From assembly GCA_026874595.1 (NCBI GenBank), contig CM049306.1, positions 96,339,642 to 96,403,641 on the forward strand: DNA of 64,000 nucleotides. Reading direction: 5' to 3'. How positions within the stretch are numbered: position 1 is the stretch's first letter; each line of letters begins with the position of its first letter. The notes beneath the pieces were generated by a model, which saw only the letters and a program-made list of their open reading frames with translations, was not told the DNA's origin and did not search any database. The position numbers were made by a program, and so were the translations under genes. The DNA is from Sipunculus nudus. Taxonomy: Eukaryota; Annelida; Sipuncula; Golfingiida; Sipunculidae. Below, piece by piece: positions 12,056 to 24,800 of the stretch.

Positions 12056-13787
12056 CTAGAATATGAGTAGTCAACAAGTGACTACGTGTATCCACCAAAA
12101 TCAGAGTGGGACGGGAGAATTGAGGCATGGATTGAGTTGCAAGGGGAAATAGAGTGAGGTGTGTTGCATAATAGCCTCGATGTCTGCAGCTGAAATGTGT
12201 GCGTAGGTTGCACCACCTACCACAAAATCCAGAAAGCTGTCCAAGTTGTATACATATGCAAAATTTTAGGCAGATAATTCAAACCACTACTTGTATATGA
12301 GTGATTTTATCCCACAGCAAGACAGAAGAAAGCTGTGCAAAAATGGTGGCAGGTGGCGCCATCACTTTTGTGTATGATTAAGAGCTATGTGAGATCTATA
12401 CACATGAAAAATTTCAGGGGGATATGTCAAACCAGTCCTGAGATATAAGCCTGAATGTCTGCAGCGATACTTAAATGTAGGTGGCGAAAACTGTAACAAT
12501 ATCCAGAAAGCTATCCAAGATGTGTAAACCTGCAAAATTTTAGGAAGATATGCCAAACCACTGCAGAGATATGAGTGATTTAATCCGACGCCAAAGAGCA
12601 GACCGACGCTATGCAAAAATAGTTGCAGGTGGCGCCACCAGTTTTGCATATGATAAAGAGCTATGCAAGATCTGTTAACATGCAAAATTTTTGCCCAATC
12701 AGTCAAATGGTTCCTGAGATATGAGCTTGGAAGTCTGCAGCATAAATGTGAATATAGGTGGCGCCACCTGTCATAAAATCAAGGAAGCTGTCAAGGATGT
12801 ATAAACCTGCAAAATTTCAGGCAGATAAGTCCAACCACTGCAGAGATATGAGTAATTATATCCCAAGGCAGATGAACAAATGGACGCTGAGCAAAATGGT
12901 TGCAGGTGGCACCACCAGTTTCGGGTATGATGAAATGCTATGTAAGATCTATACACGTTAAATTTCAGGGGGATATGTCAAACCAGTCCTGAGATATAAG
13001 CCTGAATGTCTGCAGCGTATACATAAATGTAGGTGGCGCCACCTGCCACAAAATCCAGAAAGCTATCCAAGATGTATAAACCTGCAAAATTTTAGGCAGA
13101 TATTTCAAACCACTGCCGAGATATAAGTAATTTTATCCCACGGCAAACAAACAGACGGACACTGTGCAAAAATAGTTGCAGGTGGCGCCACAAGTTTTGC
13201 ATATGATAAAGAGCTATGCGAGATCTGTTAACATGCAAAATTTTTGCCCAATCTTTTAAATGGTTCCTGAGATATGAGCTTGGAAGTCTGCAGCATAAAT
13301 GTGAATATAGGTGGCGCCACCTGTCATAAAATCAAGAAAGCTGGCAAGGATGTATAAACCTGCAAAGTTTCAGGTGGATAAGTCAAACCAATGCAGAGAT
13401 ATGAGTGATTTTATCCCATGGCAGATAAACAGATGGACGCTGGGAAAAAATGGTTGCAGGTGGTGCCACCATTTTTAGTGTATATTATAAAGCTATCCAA
13501 GGGGTACATTTGTACAAAATTTTTAGCCTGATCAGTCAAACGGTTCCCGAGATATGTGGGTTTATATTTGGAAACAGACGCACAAACGGACGCTGGGCAG
13601 AAAGGAAAGGTCAGAGGTCAACCAAAAATGAGGGCGCAGCAGTTCACATATGACCCAATCATAATTCCGAATTTAAAAAAATTCTGCCCAGTGGTTACGG
13701 AGGAGTTCTCGGTAAACCTATGTGGCAGTGGCGGCAGCGTCCGACTGAAAACATAGTATGCACAAAACTCTGTTTTGGCGGATACAA
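12056..13787 (-). mobile_element. Family D element, minus orientation
   Basis: Read on the minus strand it starts TTGTATCCGCCAAAACAGAG and ends with GGTGGATAC, a GTAGTCA/TGACTAC hairpin and ATATTCTAG before a T-run. The body alternates two half-units, with GGTGGCGCCACC-type palindromes spaced 129 and 148 bp apart, making a monomer of about 277 bp. The ends match the copy at 39,063-40,531. Confidence 0.75.
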
Positions 13788-14360
13788 TGATTGTAGCTGG
13801 CACCACCAGTCTTGTACACTATAAAGCTACCTGATATGTATACACATGCCAAATTTAACGCTGATGTATCAAATTCCTCTGTAGAAATAAGCAGGCGCAT
13901 ACACTGCAAAAGTCAATGTAGGTGGCACACCTGTCTTGTAAATGAGAATACCATCCAAATCGCATAGACAGGTCAAAATATCAGGCCAATAAATCAAACT
14001 TCCCCAGAGTTTGATGCACTGGGCTGACGAGGCTTAGGTGAGTAAGGCAGTTGCCTAGGAGTGAACTGTGACAAATTGCTACCTCAAGCTACTGCACTGA
14101 GTGAACTCTTGACCTGCACCTGGCTAGACTGAGTGAACTTTTGACCTGTACTTGGCTGCACTGAGAAAACTCTTGACCTGTTGCATAATCTGACACAGTT
14201 GGCAGTCTGCCAAAGCTATAAATAGATCCAGGCTGAACTTTGGTGCCAAATCTGATGCAGTGAGCAGTCTGCCAAAGCTATACATAGAATGCAGCTACTG
14301 CACTGAGTGAACTCTTGACCTATACCTGGCTGCACTTCTTCCAATCCAGGCACTGTGCCA
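13788..14360. repeat. Repeat-derived segment beside family D
   Basis: 13,788-14,000 continues with monomer-like sequence (GGCACCACCAGTCTTG), so the D copy sits inside an older related repeat. 14,080-14,350 has tandem GAGTGAACTCTTGACCTG units and two CAGTCTGCCAAAGCTATA units, related in inverse to positions 1-170. Confidence 0.55.
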
Positions 14361-14899
14361 AAACTATTTATAGAGCTGACATCATCTTAGCCAATGGCCA
14401 ACATCAAGGCACTGGCAATCTGCCAATGGTAAACCAAGTGCTGCCATCTGTACACAAAAGTGGTCCCTACTTGAAATAACTTTAAAATTAATTGTCCCAA
14501 TACAAAATGCTTTACAGCTGACTTTTTTATAAAAAAAGAAATCAGGAATACATGTAAAATTATTACAGATGCATACTGAATGCAAAATTAAAATACAGAT
14601 ATATCTCATTGATGGCAAATTCTTGAATTAAGTTAAGTAAGGATACCAATAATTTATAATCCATGTACAGTTGTATTTATATACCCACAGAGAACTGAAT
14701 ATCCATGAATATCCCATTGCCTGGTATGATGTATAACTTAAATCACAAATCTAATTTTTTTAAAAGCTTTTAAAAAAAACTTTCTTGTTAATATTAACCA
14801 AAGATAACCTGAAATCTAAATGTCTAGTGGCATGATGTAATAGATGCTGATAAACTGGTGTCAGGCTAGATGTAACAGCATCACACAGCTAACATATAT

Positions 14900-15940
14900 G
14901 GTAAAATGACTCAATTCAATCTCCATAATTCAGCCAAAAATCATTCATGTGGAACCATTAATGACAATTATTATAAAATTATTGTAGGGATAATTCTTGT
15001 AAAATATTTTACAAACTGGCTTCAGTGGCAAAAGTCGAAAAACGCTTCGCAGGTTTATAACTCATATAGGAAGATACAGCAAACTGGCTAAGTTCAGCTT
15101 CCAGTAACTCAGCCAAAAAGCACTGAACCAAAACCACTTGAACAACCTTAAATTATCAACATCTAAGGATAATTAATGTGTGAGATTTAAGAAATTGGCC
15201 CAGTGGTTTTTGAGAAGAAGATCTTTGTAGCCAATGAACTAAAATGGGCTGTTATGGCATATGACTAAATTCAGCTTCCCATAACTTAGCCAAAAGTCAC
15301 TGAACAGAGACCATTTGAACAAACTTCAGAAAGCACTACCCTATGATCATTTCTGTGCGATATTAAACATTTTGGCCATATGGTTTCAGAGAAGAAGTTT
15401 TTGTAGCCCTCAGTGTGAAACAGGCACTGATGACCCCCTACGAAAAAAGCCGATGCAGGTGGCGCCACCAATACCTCAATTTCAGACATGACCTATGTGA
15501 CCAACATTGGCATAAAATTTGGTGATGATAGCTCCAGCCGTTTCTGAGATTTAAATTTTAATATGCTGTTTTGGACAGATGACAAAGTTCAACCTCCTGT
15601 AACTCGGCCAAAAATCTCCAAACTGGAACCATTCAAACAAACTTGAGAGAGATTGTTCAAGGGATCATTTCTGTGAAATATAGGACAATTTGACAGGACA
15701 TTTTCGGAGGAGAAGATTTTTAAACCTTTTTTCGCTTTTTCCCTATAAAATCTAGGAAAATGCAGTAAGAAAAAAAAATAAACAAAATCCGATATAGTTT
15801 TTTGGATGATTGATTATTTGCAATAACTTTGGTGATGCTAGCTCCTGCCGTTTTTGAGATAGCTATGGTTAATGTACAGACAATGCACGACACACGACGG
15901 ACGACGCCGCACCATCGCATAAGCTCACAGGTTTGCTAAA
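14900..15940 (-). mobile_element. Family B element, minus orientation
   Basis: The right end reads AAGCTCACAGGTTTGCTAAAAA, the reverse of the family B start seen at 21,688 and 44,152. The inside has repeated phrases such as TAACTCGGCCAAAAATC and one GGTGGCGCCACC at 15,458. The inner (left) boundary is not clear. Confidence 0.55.
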
Positions 15941-15972
15941 AAACAATTTTACACATATACAAATACACTTAC

Positions 15973-16046
15973 AATATCTTGTCCCACAGAACTGCATCAT
16001 ATTCTTCTATGATCATGGACTTCAGTGCACAGTGAACTTGACCATG
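15973..16046 (-). CDS. Cyclase-like gene, exon 2: N-terminus of H-NOX
   Basis: The acceptor is ATTTAG and the donor GTAAGT. The exon encodes the amphipathic N-terminal helix of H-NOX, with His-Gly at the start and an EEYDAVLWDKI stretch matching the family pattern Y-G-x-x-V-W-x-x-I. It ends two bases into a codon completed by the next exon to Leu. A TAG stop sits directly upstream, so the exon cannot be extended. Confidence 0.8.
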
Positions 16047-16522
16047 CTAAATGAAAGATAACCAATGTCAGATATAACATTATATACACAGTTATTTTTT
16101 GGCAAAATATTCATTTATATTGAACACTATTTTGCTTTAATTTGAGCTTGGTCATGTAATGCCAATATCTTAAATTTCAGATAATTTCATAAAGTCTTAA
16201 AGAGTTAAGATTCCAATATATAATTACTGTTTGTGTACTGTTTGTGTAATAGATTGTGTGTGTGTTGGGGGGGGGTTATTTTTATTTTAGGATATTCATA
16301 TTCTGGGCAATATTTGATAATAAAATATCACTGACCAGTATTGATTTAATGATTCATCCACATTTCTCTTCATTTTATGCTTAATGCTTCTCTGCATTTG
16401 AAATGATCCATCTCAATGCCACAGTTCACCTTTTCTAAATGTAAATGCCCAGTGACTGTCAAACCTGTTTATTTAACATATATGTGGTCAGTCTTTTAGA
16501 CCCTGTCATGTCATTCATTTTA

Positions 16523-16576
<54 letters not shown>

Positions 16577-16769
16577 CCAATTATCAAATTTAACTTTGAT
16601 CAAAATCGATTCATTATGATTCAAATTATATACAGATTCCTCCAATATGGATGCCAGAATACCTGGGTAGTATCTGATTCATTCTGAATCTAACACTAGC
16701 TGCACAGAATTGTTTTTTATACTTTCTAAGGGTTATTGTAGTTTAGTTGATAAATTTAATGTACAAAAG

Positions 16770-16817
<48 letters not shown>

Positions 16818-17155
16818 AAAAAAAATATATATATATATATATATTTAATATATTATATATAGGCAGTTTTGAAAAATTGGCTGGAGTTCTAGCATATACA
16901 TGTGCCGGTCGATCGACACTACGGTTTGGGGGGAGGGGGGGGGGGGGCTAAGAACGTCTACAAACGTCATTTCTTTGTTCAGATATCGATATATAAATAA
17001 ACTCATCCAGACCTAAATATCTATAACTAAGGTAAAGCTTAAAGCCGTTTCAAAGGGCCCAGTGCAGACGGGCACTTTTTGCCAAAATCAAACCTTGGTG
17101 TAACGGACAACATATTATTATAATTAAAATATAATCACTAATTTGTCTTACCAAC
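16047..17155. repeat. Intron with TA microsatellites and a G-run
   Basis: (TA)n tracts lie at about 16,508-16,573 and 16,774-16,860, and a G-rich run at 16,926-16,948. No exon was recognised; the open frames across the TA tracts are artefacts. Confidence 0.8.
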
Positions 17156-17158
17156 CAT
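17156..17158 (-). CDS. Candidate start codon and first exon end of the cyclase-like gene
   Basis: The first sure exon opens with His-Gly, matching the Met-Tyr-Gly start usual for H-NOX proteins, so an upstream exon ending in ATG at phase 0 is expected. The ATG here is followed by GTTGGTAAGA, giving a weak donor directly after ATG (in frame) and a stronger one 4 nt further that would shift the frame. No better ATG-GT was seen between 16.05 and 18.6 kb. If this is wrong, translation could start at the Met about ten residues into exon 2. Confidence 0.3.
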
Positions 17159-18077
17159 TTTCAAAGCGGGTGACTACTGGTGCAATACGGTCACTTTCCC
17201 ATACCCCACAATGTTTGGTTTTCTAGTGTTTACAAGAATATTCCAAATGATGGAAATGTTGAGCCGACGCTTTGCAGACTGAAAGATGGCTGTCACCCCG
17301 CGTGCATTCTCCAAACAATTTCCTTTCCTAGGCGGAGTTTTGTTGGCTTTAGATAAGTATGCCTGGAGGGTTCTTTTATAACCTCCGGTCAGAATTATCT
17401 TTTCTGTATCTCAAACTCCAAGCACGCATCCCTTTCCACTTCGTTGCACTATTTTATGTTCTAATTAGTCGGCCTGTGAATTGTTAGGGCCATTAGAATC
17501 GATCCAGTTATTTATTCTTTACTTTCAATTCAATTCTGGGTTCAATTCTAAACTTCAGCAAGTAATAGAAAAATGTAGCTTTTACGTTGGCCTACTCTCT
17601 CATCGCCATTCATGTTTTCATACACAATACACGAGCTTCGACATCGCATACTGCTCCGTCAAGTGTGAGAACACACGGAGGACTTAGGGAACGTGCATAA
17701 AAAAATAATCGAAATGGATGGGATCAGAGATTATTAATCGATTACAATTGAATCGCGATATTGAAATTCAGTGCATCGATTCTTCGTGGTTCCTAATCCC
17801 ACACCTAATTCAATTGAGAATTTGGGTTAGGGCTTTGTCAAACCTTTATATTTCAGTTTGGGGTTGACATTTCATGAGTGGACATTAACAGTGAATTATG
17901 ACGCAGTCAGAGAATTCATGCGAATGACCATGCCTTGTTTGTTGTTGACCATTAATTGCAACTGTTGAGTACACATGCACTGGGCCAGTGTGACCTCCCC
18001 ATATTAGGCCTATATCTCGGAGTGGACCTATCAATTAAGTAATTTGGTGAATGAGCAGGGCATCCACTCATGGTATA

Positions 18078-18079
<2 letters not shown>

Positions 18080-18139
<60 letters not shown>
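18080..18139. repeat. (TA)n microsatellite in the promoter interval
   Basis: About 30 uninterrupted TA units between the two divergent genes. Length is probably variable between individuals. Confidence 0.95.
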
Positions 18140-18142
<3 letters not shown>

Positions 18143-18651
18143 GACAGCTATAGTTTATAATCAACTTGGGAACATAAATGTTATGTCGCTGAATCAAATT
18201 ATCTAATTAGCCTAGACTAGACCTATGTAACTAATAATATATAATTACGTTTATGATTTTATAAATGTCCAAGAGCGTCCTGAAGGGTTGTTTTAAATAT
18301 GGCTGTAACATGTGGTTTAAGCATATTCACTCTACCGAAAGGCAATCTCGTAATTAAATGTTATAACTTAAATCAAAATCTGGATCTGGGTCATGCATGC
18401 TGAGCGTGCTTGTGACTCTACTTTCGGCGGGAGAAACCTGGTAGTGTATCTTAGTCTAACGCAGTTATATTTTGTCGCTTACGGCGGGCGGGTGCAAACT
18501 TCCGCTCTTATTGCTCCAGTGGGCTGGGCCGCTAGAGTTGTCTGGGTTAATTCTGAAGAAAGACAGTTCTGACTGAGAAGATTACATGTAATGTATACCG
18601 GTGTTCCTGGAGCCATAAGATATTTCCTGGTAAAAGCATCATAAAGCTGCA

Positions 18652-18654
18652 ATG
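18652..18654 (+). CDS. Sorting nexin exon 1: start codon at exon end
   Basis: AATG is followed directly by GTGAGA, a good donor. Joined in phase 0 to exon 2 it gives M-ETPTSDFASNGDLDV. The first intron is 7.8 kb. Confidence 0.7.
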
Positions 18655-19684
18655 GTGAGAAATCTACACTTTTCTTTTATGAATGAAACTGTTGTACAAA
18701 ATGATCATGGACAGACCCTCCGACTGAGTCTGAGTTCAGTACCCCGGCAGTATTATATATTGGTATTGTCATGGTCACGAGTTTACATGCTTAATAGCAA
18801 TACAGCGTGGTAGAAAAAATGAACCAGAGATTCGTCTAGTTTTGCATATGTATACACCTGGCCTGGTTACACAAAAATCGTAATACACAAAATTAAAAAA
18901 TCTATTGGAAACATCAGTTAAAGTGCAAATGAAACCAACAATTACAGATGTTCCCTATAATCCATAAGATTTAAATTTATAACATAACCCAACCATTGGA
19001 ACAGGGCTGATGGAAAATAACCCAATAAATCATCATTGAACAACATTTTCATTTTTAAAACATGATTCAAATTTTTGTTAATTTTAATTAAAAAATTATC
19101 ATTATTTTTTCCAGTTAATAACAACTTTGGTAATGGCTAATGCAGATTATCATGACATTTTTTAATAGTACTATTTAAAAGTAATGAATAATGTATTGCA
19201 ACAAAACAAAGTTTTTGATATTAAAATAATAAAATATGACCTTTGCCAAATTTAAATTTAGACTGATCACTTATGTGCACGTGCACCTGTTTTCATGGCC
19301 AGATCTCCAAACAAAAATAAATAAAAGTAGAAAAGTCCTGTGAATATATTGTGTGAATTGAGTATTTTCTGTTGCATGTTACTATGATGTTATAATTTAT
19401 AGTTTACAAGAAATGTTTAGAGATTTGATTCCCACCCAACATTGATTTTATTATTGGTGTGTTGTTAGAAAAAAAAATTATTATTAATGGATCTGACAAA
19501 ATAATTAAGCAAATCCTTATTATCCATCTATTTACATAATAATGTTTTATTGGGAATTGACAGGTTATTTACTAGACTTTTAGTGGCAAAAAAGTCTGCT
19601 TTCTGGTGATGAAATAGTTCAAAAGTTTATACTGACCAAGAGATATCTGTGAACCTGGCCACAACATAAACTTTAAGGACTTAA

Positions 19685-19860
19685 ACTGACCTCTGTGGTC
19701 TAGAGGTAGAATATTATTCAAAGCCAGGAGTTCATATCTCTGCCGAGGGATAATGACATTTTTCACGGTCTGTCCCCATTGAGGGTGAATGCTCTGTATG
19801 TTTAATGGGAAGGCTGTGCCCCACAGTTGTGTATGACTCGCAGAAAAGTGCATTTAAAGG
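19685..19860 (+). repeat. Possible tRNA-derived SINE
   Basis: TGGTCTAGAGG at 19,696 resembles a pol III A box. GAGTTCATATCTC about 31 bp later is a decayed B box at tRNA-like spacing. The following unrelated tail could be a SINE body. No target duplication or second copy was confirmed in this window. Confidence 0.35.
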
Positions 19861-21149
19861 ATGTTCCTCAATGGACAAAGAAATCAGGATGATTACACAC
19901 CCAGACTATGGTGACACCAGAATACCAAATTACATAGGAAACAGCACCCGCTCACAGTCTAAACCAAAATGAAACTTTGCAGATGTACATACTTAGGATA
20001 AGAATGAGATAAAAGAGTATAAAAACTGGAAGCTGTTACCTCCACCAAAAAAAATGTTGATAGACCTTGTTTTGAAGGACTTTGTTTATTTTAAGGGTTT
20101 AAATGCTCAGCTATAAGGAATTATAGTTGCTTTGTGGAGGCCAGACAAATATCCTTTTTTCACCAGAGAGGTATTTACTTTCAGCAAAAAGTAATTATAG
20201 CTAGTGGCGATATGCACTTTAGAACAAAGGTTTTCTTGGATTTTTGTCATAGTAACTTTGTACTTGATGATTTCTTTAAATTTAATAAATGGCATGATTA
20301 AGTGATCTATGATTAATGACCAATTGACATAAAAATCAGTTATGATGAACTTTATAAATTTATATGATTTAAATCACTTGATTGAAATCATATCATGCAG
20401 GACAGCAGTTGCACATTTTGCCTGTAAACTGTGGATCTGTGTTAGAGCCCAGGCCATGTTGACCACACAAATACAGCTGTTTTGGACAAATAAGGCAGCT
20501 GGCTTAAGTAGTAAGCTGGTTTTGGTGGCTTGACTGGGCTTGCAAAATGTTGGCTTGCTTAAACTGACCTGAAAGCCTATTCATTTGTTGTTGTTGTAAA
20601 GTACCCATTTTGTTTAAACTTGTAAGTTATCTGTATTATGTATGATAGAGATTGCATCCTTTTTACATTTAATTAGTTTGTAATTAAATATCAAGTATAG
20701 TTTATATAGGTGGTTTCATAAGCCAACACTCACATTTAAACAAATACACCTTTTCCTTTCAGTAACAAGAAAAAAAATAAGCAAACTTCAACATTTTTAC
20801 AAATGTTGTACTTCAGTTTGTATTAGTCTGTATATTTTTTAGACCATTATTGTAAAAAAAATTATAATTTTTTATTGATTTTTTTTCTCAAGACAAACAA
20901 GAGTTGCTGAAATCGGCTCACTTTGGCTTGATGAAACATTGTCAGAGCACCTGGTAAACTCGGTTGCAGTGCCAGGCTCTGATCTGTGCCTTCCAGTTGC
21001 TGAGTTTAAGCATGTATTTTCCTGAGTAGATGTTGATACTTGATGTAAAAGCTGGTTTTCCATTTGCTTTATTTACAATGTCTTAATATCCTGAAGGTAG
21101 TCAGCTACATTGTTTCAAGGGAATATGTCTGTTGTGAAAGCCACCTGTT

Positions 21150-21577
21150 TTTAGCGAACACTCTTTGTCCGTCTGTCTGTCCATTAACCAGGCACAAATT
21201 GTAACTGCTGGACTTGGAATCTTCTAACTTGACATCAAGGGAGGTCCATGAAAAATATCCTTGGAAACCTGAAATAAAGTGTCTGTTACCTGTATCCTCC
21301 GAGCTATGGGGCTCAGAAATACCCCCCAGAATAATTAAAAATTTGTTACAAATGCTACAGTATCTGAACAACTAATGCATCGATCAACATTAAGACCATC
21401 ATCTGTTAACAGGGTGGTCATCCGTTAACAGGGCACAAATCAAAACCATTTGACCCAGAAGCTTCTAACATCCTGTGAGGTCCATCAAAAATCCATCTAG
21501 TATAAAACTTTTGCCAATACCAACTGGTCAATCAGCTGAGCGTCTTGACACATGGGTTACTTGTTAAGGGAAATGAT
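21150..21577 (+). mobile_element. Truncated family A element
   Basis: It begins within the GTCCGTCTGTCTGTCC region and contains one monomer (ATTGTAACTGCTGGAC...). It ends CAGCTGAGCGTCTTGACACATGGGTTACTTGTT, the family A right end. Confidence 0.65.
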
Positions 21578-21687
21578 TATTGCAAAGGAAAATATGCCAG
21601 ACAAGTCTGATACTTCAGCCATAATCATCAGTACTGTATCTCATGAAAAAGTTGTTATCTTTTCAGCTGTCTAAATGTCATATGACA

Positions 21688-22410
21688 TTTTTAGCGAACC
21701 TGTGAGCTTATGCTATGGCGCAAATTTCATGATGTTCCTTGAATGTTAACCCATGCTATAAAAAAAACCAGAGCTAGCAGTGCCAAATTTTATGGAAGAA
21801 TCTGTCATATTATTTTGGCTATCTGCAGTGACCAAGATTTTACATGGAAAAAGCTAAAAAAAACTTTAAAAATCTTCTTCTCCAAAACCGTCCTGCCAAA
21901 TTGTTCAATATTCTAAAGAAATGATTCCCAGACTCTCTCTCAAGGTTATTTAGATGGTTTCAGTTTGGTCATTTTTGGCCAAGTTACAGGTAGCTGAACA
22001 AAGTCATTTGGTCAAAAAAACATACAAAAATTACAATCATAGAAAGAGCTGGAGCTATCTTCACCAAATTTGAACAAGTATGGGTCATATTCGTCATATT
22101 TGAAATTGAGATATCAGGGGATCCACCTGCATCAACTTTTATGTACAGAGGTCATCAGTTATCAGTACATAAATCCATAATTTCTCGGGAACAGCAGAAG
22201 CTAGCATCCCAAATTATATGCAAAGATCAGTCACATGTCAAATGTTGTAGTATTGAGCTTTTTGTGGCGCCACCTGCATCAACTTACATTTTACAGGGGA
22301 AAATCTAAAAATAACCTTTGATAATCTTCATCACCAAAATCATTCTGCCAAATTCAAATTGTTCAATATTTCACAGAAATATTTGTTCTGAGAGATGAGT
22401 TCTCTCAAGT
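21688..22410 (+). mobile_element. Family B element, plus orientation
   Basis: It starts TTTTTAGCGAACCTGTGAGC followed by TTATGCTATGGCGCA and contains the repeated phrase on guarded sites (AAATCTTCTTCTCCAAAACCG) and TTTGTGGCGCCACCTGCATC. A family A start follows at about 22,414. Confidence 0.6.
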
Positions 22411-22413
22411 TTT

Positions 22414-23963
22414 TTAGCTCAGCTTACTGTAAGTCAACTGAGGTATAAGTATGGCAGTCAACTGAGGTATATGTATGATGCTTTGTCTGTTGTCAAACTG
22501 GGTGTCCCTTAGCAGGGCACAAATCGTAACCTTTAACCTAAAAAAATTTGTTGCTAATTATCCAGCTAGGTTCATGAAAAAATCTCCTTGGAAACCTGAA
22601 ATTAGATCACTCTGACCTATATCCTTAGAGTTATGGAGCTCGAAAGTACCCCCCCCCCCCCCAGTAATAAAAAAATTGATACAAAACCTCCAGCATCTTG
22701 ATAATTAATGCATGGATTGCCATGAATATTGACAATGACCAGTTATGTCAAATCCCGCAATTTTAAAACATTTCCGATTGCAGTTTGGGTAGACATGTCA
22801 GTGGTAAGAGCCACCCCTGGCTTTAACCACTAGCTAAAGCCGACCTGGTCAATACTTCAAAAGGGGCCAATACTGGCTAAAAATGGCTAATACTCCTTTA
22901 TTGAATAAAAAAATCCCCCAAACCTAATAAACAACAACAATTATTTTTAAAATGTATTTATTGTAATACAAGCTTTTTTGTTGTACATTGTGCCAGGAAA
23001 TACTACAGTAAATTATTTAAAATGACACAGTCACAGATTATGACACAAATAAAACAAGTATACCAATTTAGCAATGTAGTAATGATACTGCAGGGGGAAC
23101 CAAGATTAACTTGAACAGCAATATACATGCTTTTAACTGTAAAGTTTTACAGTTGGTACAAATGTTTGTATCAAATGACATAGGTTTATTGATAAATGTT
23201 ACAAATAAGGTGCTTTATTGTGCCAGTCTCATAAGAATCTCACTGTGCCTGATAAAAGCTACTAAGGCCACCAACTTGGCGGCCTATCACTAAATGTTAC
23301 AGTTCATGTCCCACACCGATGCCCATTATCAAAGCTTTGTACCAGAAAGTCTTTGAATATCAAAAGTTAAGATCAACATAAAGCAATAATAAGCTAGCAT
23401 GGAGTTAAAGTCCAGACAAGACTTAAATTGACTCAAAACTGACTCTGATCTTGCTCACTTAATTAATCTCCATCCCCGTAGCCTCTGGGTTCACAACTAA
23501 ACATCCTTTAATGATGCAAGTCAGCACTGTAAAACAAAAAGTGATTATCCGTGGATCCAGTTTTGTGCTCAAGACCATATGAAGACTAATTAAGTTTGGG
23601 CACATAACTGTCTTGCTTCCAACTCTCCATCTAGTAACCACATGGTTCACAGCACTAGTCCAGAGTTTGGCTTTGTGTCAGTAAACTTATATGACAGCCA
23701 CTACAATAAAGCCCATCTAAAAAAGTGTACATTATGAATGGTTTGTCAGATGACCAAGATATCACTGCAACTAATTAAAAGCCTGGGTGATAAAGAATAC
23801 TGTATGAATGAATTGTCAGATGATCAGTACATTAACTGGCATTGATCAGTAACTAAGCCAACTAAAGCCACTAGCCCAGACTGTGTAAAAGCTGCCTTTT
23901 GCCAACCCTGTTTTAGACAAATTCAGCTGAGTGTCAAGACCAATGGGTCTCTGGTTAATTTCT
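22414..23963 (+). mobile_element. Diverged family A element
   Basis: The left end is TTTTTTTAGCTCAGC with a decayed hairpin partner (GTCAACTGAGG). The right end is ATTCAGCTGAGTGTCAAGACC followed by ATGGGTCTCTGGTT. A C-run lies at about 22,650. Confidence 0.5.
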
Positions 23964-24263
23964 GCCTTTTGGGCATGATATCTCAAAGGAATTAAAAAAT
24001 AGATAATTTATTTCTTCAGGGGAGATGTTTAACAATAAAGGCTTTGTCAGGTGTGAAGATGGGCCATTTTGGCCCTTTAATGTTGTGAAGAACATATTGT
24101 TTTACACTTAACTGGTAATCCCCTACAGAGTGTTTATCATCATACAGATTCATATCACTCCAATTATGAGACTAGCAGAGATACTAAAAGTTTATGACTT
24201 GAACCCGAAACATATGTACAGATATACATCCATGTAAGAACAAATGTATCGTTCATGTTACTG

Positions 24264-24800
24264 TTACCATCCATACACACTGTTCTCTTGGCTGAGGGCT
24301 TTCATCAGCTTCTGCTGAAAAGTGCTGATATTCTGGCTTACCCTGTACCAGCAATAAGGAGAAGTATTGCAAACCACACGGGTGCTTCTGATTACCAGTG
24401 ATACCTGCTTGTCAGGACCAGTGTCAATTAAAGGGACCCAATCACCTATAACTAACTGAAGATGTTTTTGCTTTATCGAACAGCTACAGGTTGCTGTAGT
24501 CGTCAACTTCAGCCATGCGCGCTCCTTAAGCATAATCACTTATAAAGCATGTTGAATTAACACAGGCATCAGTATAAACACAGCAGATGGGACAGTGTGT
24601 ATGGTGCGGTCAACAACACCTTTCAGCCAGGGGATGCCCTGATTGACATTGTCAATAAAAATGTAATACATGATCAAGCTGGCTAAACATTGTGCCTTGC
24701 AGTTTCTCTGGGACAGGATACATGGGCTCATGCTGTGCTTGTCATTTCTGTTGCAAAAGGTTCTACAATGAATTTTCATTCGGCCGATGGACTGTAACAT
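24264..24800 (-). pseudogene. Unrecognised possible decayed coding sequence
   Basis: Two adjacent minus-strand frames (91 and 86 codons) follow each other, separated by a single stop region. The translation (for example GDWVPLIDTGPDKQVSLVIR) looks more protein-like than neighbouring frames. No family is recognised, and chance is quite possible. Confidence 0.2.

Larger units (their letters stand above)
617..17158 (-). other. Gene locus: soluble guanylate cyclase-like subunit (partial, 3' part off the left edge)
   Basis: Seven minus-strand exons join in frame with GT-AG introns: 16046-15973, 6333-6233, 5773-5584, 5249-5170, 2509-2075, 1466-1292 and 762-617. They give an H-NOX domain (about residues 1-180), an HNOBA/PAS-like domain and the beginning of the signalling-helix coiled coil. 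In the known family this is followed by a class III cyclase domain that makes cGMP from GTP as a heterodimer in the cytosol. No cyclase exon is visible in the 616 bp remaining on the left, so catalytic competence cannot be judged. The proximal haem His site is Phe (about residue 107), while Tyr137, Ser139 and Lys141 replace the YxSxR motif conservatively. It could be an alpha-type, beta2-type or an atypical subunit; I cannot decide from memory. Intron 2 is 9.6 kb and full of repeats. First exon uncertain. Confidence 0.85.
17160..18654. promoter_or_regulatory. Shared head-to-head promoter interval and sorting nexin 5' UTR
   Basis: The cyclase-like gene points left and the sorting nexin right from this interval. 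It is richer in CG dinucleotides than the surroundings at 17,240-17,350 and 18,400-18,560, as expected of promoters. No clear TATA box was found for either gene. A (TA)n tract at about 18,080-18,139 divides it. The sorting nexin first exon must end at 18,654; its transcription start is not fixed. An upstream ATG lies at about 18,590 in the presumed leader. Confidence 0.5.

Noticed and set aside
16445-16687. Frame with a run of Ile-Tyr repeats
   Set aside because: Translation of a (TA)n microsatellite; the same happens at 17,952-18,197.
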